Assembly (NCBI GenBank): GCA_027596195.1
Contig: JADGJG010000956.1
Location: forward strand, 1 to 10,488
Direction of reading: 5' to 3'
Origin: Podochytrium sp. JEL0797
Taxonomy: Eukaryota > Chytridiomycota > Chytridiomycetes > Chytridiales > Chytriomycetaceae
Length of the DNA: 10,488 nucleotides
The position numbers were made by a program, and so were the translations under genes. A model generated the notes under the pieces. The model was given only the letters and a program-made list of their open reading frames with translations, had not been told where the DNA came from and searched no databases. This document shows, piece by piece, positions 1 through 6,660 of the stretch (position 1 is the first letter of the stretch; each line of letters starts with the position of its first letter).

Positions 1-66
1 TTCGGATACTCCAACCGTGTTGTGGACTTGCTCGAGTTCATTGCCAAGAAGGACGGACGCAACTAA
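1..66 (+). CDS. 3' end of an unidentified protein gene
   Basis: The first 66 bases read as 21 sense codons in frame 1 followed by a TAA stop at 64-66; the peptide ends in LLEFIAKKDGRN. Codons are mostly C- or G-ending, as in the coding exons elsewhere in the window, and an AATAAA signal follows 35 bases later, so this is very likely the true C-terminus of a gene that starts outside the window. I do not recognise the family from so short a tail. The gene converges on the minus-strand P450, with 123 bp between the two stop codons. Confidence 0.6.
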   Translation, partial: FGYSNRVVDLLEFIAKKDGRN

Positions 67-101
67 ATCTTTTCTATAAAACTATAATTGTTTTAGGCTG
101 C

Positions 102-107
102 AATAAA
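102..107 (+). terminator. AATAAA polyadenylation signal
   Basis: A canonical AATAAA hexamer lies 35 bases downstream of the TAA that ends the leftmost gene. It sits inside the 123-bp space between two convergent genes, which must therefore hold the 3' ends of both. No equally clear signal is visible on the minus strand for the P450; the AT-rich stretch around 165-180 is the nearest candidate. Confidence 0.5.
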
Positions 108-189
108 AACACCCATTCATTCTGTATTCACTTTTTTCTTCCTTTCTCTCTTTTTTATGAGGTAGTATATATTTATGTAAAGTCGCAAT

Positions 190-1889
190 TTAGTTGCGCT
201 TAGAAATATTGATAAGCAATCCATCCTTCAACGACACGGTGAACCCAATCACATGGCTCAACGACTGGTTCGGAACCAATTCAAACTCGAACACCTTCAA
301 AAGTTTCACAAGAATCAGTTTCGCTTCCACCACAGCCAATTTGCTTCCTGGACACTTGTGGATCCCTGCGCCAAAGGGCATGAAGGTGGAGCTGTCCATA
401 TCAGGGAGGGCGTCGAAGCGTTCCGGAAAGAAAGAGGTCGGGTTGGGGCCGTATGTATCGGGGTGGAGCATCGCGCCTTTCATGCTTGGCAAGAACAGAG
501 TCTGTGTTTCGAAAAATTATTACCGAGGGGAAATTTTTTTAGAACGAGAGGCAATCGTTACCCCAGCTTGGAACGTGTATCCCATCAATTGAACTGTTTC
601 CAGGTTTGTGCGAGGCGAGGTGGCCGAGACTGCTGGATACAGGCGTTGAGCTTCGCGAAGAACGTTTTCAAGGTACGGCATTTCGGAAATTTGCTTGATG
701 CTAAATTCACCGTCCTCAATTGGCTCCAGAGCATCGATTTCGGAGCGGAGCAGCTTCATGACGCGATCATCTTGAGTGAGAGCCAAGAGAACATTGGTGA
801 TTGTGCTGGAAGTCGTTTCATGGCCTTATCAATGGAAAATGAATATTTTAGAATTCATATCCAGAACGAATGAAAAAGCCAACCTGCAACTAGAAGACCA
901 AGAACCTGATCCTTGACCTCATCGTCACTGAATATGCGGTTTCCATCCTCGTCGACTGCCAACATCACTGTCAACAGTTCGTTGTTCTCTGGACCACCCT
1001 GAATGAACGCATCCGCCATCTCGGACAAATACGCCTTCAAACCCATAAGCTGCGTTGGTCTGATTCCCAGAAGGCCATAAAACGCTTTGGGGGCCACAGC
1101 GCGCAAGAAAAACGCTCTCAAAAACGCCTAAAATAAAATGAAGTATTAATGCCGCGTCGATTCAAGAGGACAGGATTGTTCTTACCTTCATTTTCATCTC
1201 AACACCCTTCTCACCACTCGCTCCCGCGTCAAACGATTCCGAAAACTCGATATCGCGACGTCCCGACAGCGTGAGAAGAAGCACATCGTGGGTCAAACTG
1301 GCCAAGCACTCTTGGAGGTCGAGTTGAATGGATTCACGCGTCGAAAGCTTGTCATTCCATAGCTGAATAAGGCGATTCGACAGAAGGCTCGTGTTTTCGA
1401 ACGCGGTGCGCACGAATTGCGGGTTCAGTGCCTTGACGATTGCTTTGCGATGGCGTTTCCACGCGTCGTTCGTGGGCAAGCCAAACAAGGCTGTATATCG
1501 TTTGAATACATTGCTGGACTGACAAGAAGTATCTCACCATGAGGCATCAGGTCTTGAGCATTCTTGAAGAAAACGTCGCCACGCACGAACTTGTCGGAGG
1601 TGAGAATCCGCTGAATGGCAGCAGTATCTCCAACAACAACCCAAACTGTTCCGAAACGATTGACTTGGTAGATCGGTCCCAGAGCCTCGAACAGGGCAAC
1701 GGACTGCTCGTGCGACTTTCTTTGCACCACTGCGATCCACGTCGCGACCGATTGCAGCCAGTTGGGTTTGGGAGGACCGGCGGGGTGATCTTGCTTGGCT
1801 GGCTTGCCAAGAGTGGAGAGGACGAGCCAGGTGGCAGGGATCAAGACGAGTGCGGCTGTGCAACCGGCGATAAGGGCGGCTTGACCCAT
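190..1889 (-). CDS. Cytochrome P450 monooxygenase, five exons
   Basis: Haem-thiolate monooxygenase, probably anchored in the ER; substrate unknown. Exons on the minus strand are 1889-1538, 1490-1186, 1127-884, 824-562 and 501-190 (491 residues; introns 47, 58, 59 and 60 nt). All junctions keep frame and two fall inside motifs. Residues about 4-27 form a hydrophobic anchor followed by a proline-rich hinge (AGPPKP). Helix C reads WKRHRK. The I-helix oxygen-binding motif AGHETT (300-305) is rebuilt across intron 3, ExxR is EAQR (358-361), PERF is 414-417, and the haem loop is FGAGIHKCPG (431-440) with Cys438 as the iron ligand. The usual arginine of FxxGxRxCxG is His436. Intron 3 has an atypical donor (GTTGGC). 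The length is normal for the family. The sequence resembles CYP3/CYP4-like fungal enzymes, but I cannot assign a CYP number. It shares a promoter region with trehalase. Confidence 0.93.
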
Positions 1890-2237
1890 TTTTCCGCGAA
1901 TTTTAATCTTTTTTTTGCCAAGTTCCTGCCAAGTTCCGAATTTCTCATTTTTATTCTCCCTTTCCCCTTACGCGACAAAGAGAATAGGTAAGAAGATGTT
2001 TTGAATCGGTCGAAATCTCTCTCGCTCCACCCCCCCCCCCCCCCCCTCCCTCGGGGAAAAATACGCGAATGACATCCAAGGGATTCATCATCAAATGGGG
2101 CAGCTCGCTTGTTGCATTCCTCTTTTTCTTTGCTCAGTTTTTTTTCCAAAAACCACCGAATGCGTCGAACGCGCCTGGAGCAAGAGCTCAACTACCACGA
2201 CAGCGACCATTAGCACGCCCATTCTGGCGGTGTCGAT
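1890..2237. promoter_or_regulatory. Divergent promoter region between P450 and trehalase
   Basis: This 348-bp stretch separates two divergent start codons and must hold both promoters. It contains a 17-base C homopolymer (2030-2046). Two CCCCT pentamers (1964-1968 and 2043-2047) match the core of the yeast stress response element, which controls trehalase genes in Saccharomyces; whether the element works in this organism is unknown. A plus-strand open frame begins at 2069 and overlaps the trehalase start in another frame. I read it as a chance frame or a possible upstream ORF, since it resembles no protein I know. Confidence 0.55.
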
Positions 2238-4791
2238 ATGGGATCGCCACTTGGGCTTCGCCAGAGGAGGCTGAGTGTGCGTTTCCTTTTCACTTGACAT
2301 CTGTTTGTTTTGTTGACTCACCCCACCCCCACAGACCAACCCCGCCCTCTACAGTACCAACAAGCCCATCACTGTCGATCTGATTGCTGAAAACTCGAAC
2401 GATCCTCTGTTGTCTGCCCCTGCGATGGGTCCGCGAAGGCGTCGAGCCTCTCACGACCCCGTGCTTCCAGCCACTCCTCGATTGTTTATCATCAACGTTC
2501 AGCAAACAAAGAGTATGATCTGATTCACTGTATCCTGTTTGCATTCGACTGAATAGGGAACCTGTTTTGAAATCTCATCACAGAACTCATTCTGGCCCAA
2601 GAAGACACGGACAACGATAAACAAGTCACCGTTACCGACACGGGGCCAAAATGCGTTGTTGTGCCAACGGCCAATTCCTCCGGCTTCAACAAGGTTGAGA
2701 TTCGCGGCACGTATGCGATTTCCAACTTGCTGCAAGAGCTCGAATTCGCAACCGACCATGGCCGCAAATTCATTATCTTGTCGGAAGACCGTTTGTTTGA
2801 GAACCCCGTGGAGCGTTTGGTGCGATTGATCAAGTTCCACTTTTGGGATGGCCTCACGCGACGCATCGACGCGGATGGTCTCGAAGTCATTTGCCTGGAT
2901 CCCAAGAATCGCCAAAACGACAACCAAAACCGCATTTACGTCCCTTACCACGACGAGATTGGGTATTCCTACTTTTCCAAAGTCGCCATCACGAGACCCC
3001 ATTTGAACCTCGATGTCGTGCGCCTCCCTGCCAACGCGTCTTCTGATTTCGTCAACTCGTTGAACTCGAAACCCGGTGTGTTGGCGCTCGGGTTGCGCAA
3101 GGTGGACTCTCAAAAGGGGTGGGAAGATATCGACAACGTGTGCGGTACGCCTTTTGTTGTTCCGGGTGGAAGATTCAACGAGCAATACGGGTGGGACTCC
3201 TACTTTGAAGCGCTTGGTCTTCTCATTGACGGACGCGTGAACCTGGCGCAAGGGATGGTGGAAAACTTCGTTTACGAGATTGAGCATTACGGCAAGATTC
3301 TCAACGCCAACCGCTCCTACTACCTCACGCGTTCGCAGCCGCCATTCCTGACCGATATGATTCGACAAGTCTACAAATGTTTTGGCCGCGAGTCGGATCC
3401 TGCCCAGTCGCCCTCGTCGAAAAAGGTTTGGACCCAGCCCGAATTGAAGAGTTGGCTCGCTTGTGGGACTCGCGCGGCCATCAAGGAACTCTTCAGCATC
3501 TGGTTGTCTCATCCCCGTCTCGACTCGATCGGCCTCAGCAAATTTTACACGGAAGGTCACGGAATCCCGCCTGAAACGGAGTCGCACCATTTCGATGCCG
3601 TGTTGAAGCCTTTTGCGGACAAACTCGGGATGTCGGTCGCAGAATTTGAAGAGAAGTATACCAAGGGCGAGATTTTTGAGCCTGAGTTGGATACGTACTT
3701 CGTGCATGATCGAGCCGTGCGGGAGAGTGGGCACGACACCACCTATCGATTTGACGGGAAGTGTGCGAATCTAGCGACGATTGATTTGAATTGTTTGGTG
3801 TACAAATATGAGACGGATTTGGAAGCGATGGTTGAAAAGGACTTTGGGGGAAGGTGCGCTCTCAGTTTTCGAAATTGGGGTGATTGAGTTGCTGACTTTT
3901 TTTCTATGTTGCAGATTCAGTTTCAACGTTCGTCGCGGTGAATCAGACGTCCATCTGATTGAGTTTAAGTCCTGGCTCGAGTCGCTTGAAACGGAAGGCG
4001 TTGACAAAATGATTGGCGGTGACGCAATATGGAAATCGGATTGGGCAAAAGGAATCTTGATTTACGACGATTCTTCCGAGCACGTCCCTGCAGCCAACCC
4101 TTCTCTGCCTTCATGGAGCTTGGGTACTGAATTATTCACCGTCACGCTGCCAGCCTCCTTGTTCACCTCCCTGTCTTCGCGCACTCACTCGCTGATCAAC
4201 CAACACCTCTGGTCCGAGCAAGACTCCCTCTTTTACGATTTCGACTGCACGACGCAACGGCAAACGAAATACGAGTCCGCCACCGCAACATGGGCGCTAT
4301 GGGCCAACGTTGCATCGCAGCAGCAAGCCGACAAACTGATCCCCAAATGTCTCCAACTGTTTGAAGTCGCCGGCGGCATCGTGGCGACCACGGCCAAATC
4401 GCGCGGACTTCTTTCAAAGACACGACCGGCGAGACAGTGGGATTATCCGTACGGGTGGGCGCCGCATCAGATCATGGCGTGGCGCGGGTTGGAGAATTAT
4501 GGTCGGTTTTCGGACGCGCATCGATTGACGTACCGATGGATGTTCACGATTGTCAAGTCGTTTTATGATTACAACGGAGTCGTACCCGAGAAGTTTGACG
4601 TTGTAGGGATGACACATCGGGTGGACGTGGAGTATGGGAACGTGGGGTCGGATTTCGAGTACGTTGTGAGGGAAGGATTTGGGTGGATGAATGCGAGTGT
4701 TCAGATTGGATTGAAGGGGTTGCCGTTGTCGCTGCGGAGGTCGTTGGGGGCGTTGATGCATCCGAATGATGTGTTCAAGAGGGGGGCGTGA
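2238..4791 (+). CDS. NTH1: Neutral (cytosolic) trehalase, GH37, four exons
   Basis: Hydrolyses trehalose to two glucose in the cytosol. Exons 2238-2276, 2335-2512, 2584-3853 and 3915-4791 give 787 residues (introns 58, 71 and 61 nt). PKA-type sites are RQRRLS (8-13) and RRRRAS (47-52). The segment D80-D91 (DTDNDKQVTVTD) matches the EF-hand-like calcium loop of neutral trehalases and runs into DTGPK. Both trehalase signatures are present: PGGRFNEQYGWDSY (266-279) and QWDYPYGWAP (670-679). By family comparison Asp457 (ESGHDTTYRF) is the catalytic acid and Glu721 (NGVVPEKFDV) the base. There is no signal peptide, unlike acid trehalases. The segment between KYE and the next conserved LW (about 480-595) is roughly 68 residues longer than in yeast Nth1. 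The ATG at 2238 is chosen because an in-frame TAG lies at 2211 and the exon joins in phase; exon 1 is the least certain part. Regulation by PKA phosphorylation, 14-3-3 and calcium is inferred from the family. Confidence 0.95.
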
Positions 4792-4881
4792 TGTTGTTTG
4801 CTGTTTGCGAAATTTGCTTTGTGATGAATGTGGCAATTCGTTTGATCAAATCTCTTTCCACAACGGATAGGGCTTGATTGG

Positions 4882-4900
4882 TTTGAAAAAAAATTTCAAA
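4882..4900. repeat. Short AT-rich inverted repeat before msrB
   Basis: TTTGAAA and TTTCAAA form a perfect 7-bp inverted repeat around a five-A loop, ending five bases before the msrB start codon. It lies in the 114-bp space between trehalase and msrB, which must carry the trehalase 3' end and the msrB promoter. It could be a dimeric factor site or a chance product of AT richness; nothing in the sequence decides. Confidence 0.35.
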
Positions 4901-4905
4901 TCAAA

Positions 4906-5372
4906 ATGCCTCTCAACAGAACTGACGAAGAAGTAACTACTAATATCACACTTTTACTTCCTGGTTGCAACTGACGATCCATCTGTTGACCCTTCAGTGG
5001 CGTGCCGTCCTCTCGCCTCAACAATTCAAGGTCCTCCGAGAACAAAGCACAGAATCGCGATGGTCCGGAGTCTACAATAATAACTTCAAACCCGGAATGT
5101 ATGCCTGTGCTGGCTGCAAAACGCCGTTGTATTCTTCCTCAATGAAGTTTGATTCTGGAACGGGCTGGCCTGCATTTTTTGACGCGATTCCTGGCGCTAT
5201 CAAACGCGTCGATGCTCATTCTATTTGGTCGGAGGGGATTGAGATCGTGTGTGCCAATTGTGGTGGCCATTTGGGGCACATTTTCCGGGGCGAAAGGATG
5301 ACGCGAAAGTATTCCACTGGAGAGAGACATTGCGTTAATTCGATTTCTCTTCTTTTTCGTTCTGAAATCTAA
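4906..5372 (+). CDS. msrB: Methionine-R-sulfoxide reductase B, two exons
   Basis: Reduces the R epimer of methionine sulfoxide in oxidised proteins. Exons 4906-4932 and 4998-5372 (intron 65 nt) give 133 residues, a normal length for a bare MsrB domain. Two CxxC pairs, Cys46/Cys49 and Cys94/Cys97, are the structural zinc site. GTGWPAF (63-69), GGHLGHIF and RHCVNS follow in the usual order, with Cys121 the catalytic residue. The position that often carries the resolving cysteine (SGCGWP) is Thr64, and there are no other cysteines, so this is a 1-Cys enzyme that needs direct reduction. No targeting peptide is visible, so a cytosolic location is likely. The start is supported by NRTDEEW, which continues in frame across the intron into the conserved WRAVLSPQQF. 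The intron has a TACTAAT near its donor and a CTGAC near the acceptor as branch candidates. Confidence 0.95.
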
Positions 5373-5393
5373 AAACGGAATGAGAGAGAGGGT

Positions 5394-5420
5394 GAAAGCA
5401 CAGAGGGAGAAAGCACAGAG
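5394..5420 (+). repeat. Tandem GAAAGCACAGAG repeat
   Basis: Two perfect copies of GAAAGCACAGAG (5394-5405 and 5409-5420) start 15 bases apart in the 95-bp space between msrB and the HMG-CoA lyase start. A short GAGA run precedes them. They lie in the msrB 3' end or the lyase promoter; a function is not evident. Confidence 0.6.
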
Positions 5421-5467
5421 ATTTGGATTCCGGTTGGCCCCGAAAAACTTTCCGCCAACGCCCCGAA

Positions 5468-6586
5468 ATGTTCTCGAAGCTCACGCGAGGCAGCTCATCT
5501 CGCTCCTTCTCGTCGCTTTCCAAGGAGGTAGGAAGTATACTTGAACCTCCCGAAACGTGGGGGCGCTGACTGAATGCAACCGCCTCGATTGCAGTTCGTC
5601 AAAATCGTCGAGGTTGGGCCTCGCGATGGCCTTCAGAACGAAAAGACGCTTGTTCCCACCAACATCAAGGTTGACTTCATCAACGCCTTGTCGCTGACGG
5701 GACTCTCGGTGATCGAAGCCACTTCATTCGTGTCTCCAAAATGGGTACGTTCGATTTCGAAGAGGGGCGAGGGTATTCTCCTTCCAGTATCCTTTGGGCT
5801 TTGCACGAAAGCCATCTTAGTAATATCCGTTACTCGAAAAAGGTTCCTCAAATGGGCGACGCTGCGTCCGTCTTTTCACAAATCACAAAACACGCTGGAA
5901 TCTCGTACCCCGTGCTCACACCGAACCTCAAAGGATTCCGCTCGGCCGCATCCGTAGGCGTAAAAGAAGTGGCCGTGTTTGGCGCTGCGTCCGAATCCTT
6001 CTCCAAAAAGAACATCAACGCGAGCATTCAAGAAAGTTTGGACCGGTTCGAGGAGGTGATGGATGCGGCGCGGAAGGAAAACATTAAGGTGCGAGGGTAT
6101 GTGAGTTGTGTGCTTGGGTGTCCGTATGAAGGTGCGGTTGATCCCAAAGAGGCCGCGCGTGTTGCAAAGATCATGAAGGACATGGGGTGTTACGAGATTT
6201 CTTTGGGTGATACCATTGGTGTGGGGACCCCAGGCAGCATGAAGAAGTTGTTGGATGAAGTGGAGAAGGTCATGTCGTTGGATGATGTGGCAGTTCATTG
6301 TCACGACACGTACGGACAAGCTCTCGCCAACATTCAAACGGCAGTCAACAGGGGCGTTCGCGTTGTCGACAGTGCAGTGGCTGGGTTGGGAGGCTGTCCA
6401 TATGCGGATGGGGCATCGGGAAATGTGTCGAGTGAGGATGTTGTGTATATGCTGGAGGGTATGGGGTACAACACTGGCGTGGATTTGCCCAAACTTGTGA
6501 AAGTTGGCCATTTCATTTCTGGAGCCATGAATCGGTCCAACAATTCGCGGGTGGGGAATGCAATGAAGAAGAAACTTGGCCTTTGA
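5468..6586 (+). CDS. HMGCL: Hydroxymethylglutaryl-CoA lyase, mitochondrial, three exons
   Basis: Cleaves HMG-CoA to acetyl-CoA and acetoacetate, the last step of leucine breakdown. Exons 5468-5527, 5595-5744 and 5843-6586 give 317 residues (introns 67 and 98 nt). The first 20 residues ([20 protein letters not shown]) have a classic mitochondrial presequence composition, and the first intron falls just after them. [10 protein letters not shown] carries the catalytic Arg30 and metal ligand Asp31. SPKW|VPQM spans intron 2. HCHDTYGQ supplies His222 and His224, and [12 protein letters not shown] contains the active-site loop Cys255 and the metal-site Asn. The chain keeps family length and ends in KLGL, with no SKL-like peroxisomal signal. 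The acceptor of intron 2 lacks a pyrimidine tract (GAAAAAG), but the protein alignment leaves no alternative. An AATAAA directly touches the stop codon. A pyruvate carboxyltransferase-fold relative is possible in principle, but the similarity to HMG-CoA lyase runs the full length. Confidence 0.96.
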
Positions 6587-6592
6587 AATAAA
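6587..6592 (+). terminator. AATAAA signal abutting the lyase stop codon
   Basis: The stop TGA (6584-6586) is followed without a gap by AATAAA. Only 74 bp separate this stop from the next start codon, so the lyase transcript must have a very short 3' untranslated region or overlap the next gene's 5' leader. Confidence 0.5.
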
Positions 6593-6660
6593 TTGGCTTT
6601 TCCATAACTGCGTGATCAGACATCTCCCCTTGACGCGCCCCACAACGGCAAAAAAAAATC

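Noticed and set aside
253..873. A 206-codon plus-strand open frame
   Set aside because: It overlaps P450 exons 4 and 5 on the opposite strand and would read through two of its introns; no similarity seen.
1519..1537. A 19-nt micro-intron in the P450 gene
   Set aside because: Ending the intron at the first AG would keep frame, but it adds residues where the family runs directly into ALFxLPxxxxWKRHRK. The 47-nt intron 1491-1537 gives that motif and is close in size to its neighbours.
2069..2383. Plus-strand open frame with a hydrophobic start, overlapping the trehalase start
   Set aside because: It ends in a stop in the middle of trehalase exon 2, lies in another frame and looks low in complexity. 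At most it is an upstream ORF.
2499..3734. A 411-codon open frame on the minus strand
   Set aside because: It lies exactly opposite trehalase exons 2 and 3, has no recognisable motif, and is the usual antisense shadow of a codon-biased gene.
5876..6643. A 255-codon minus-strand open frame
   Set aside because: It is antisense to the third exon of HMG-CoA lyase, which is conserved in the plus frame throughout; no family resemblance on the minus strand.
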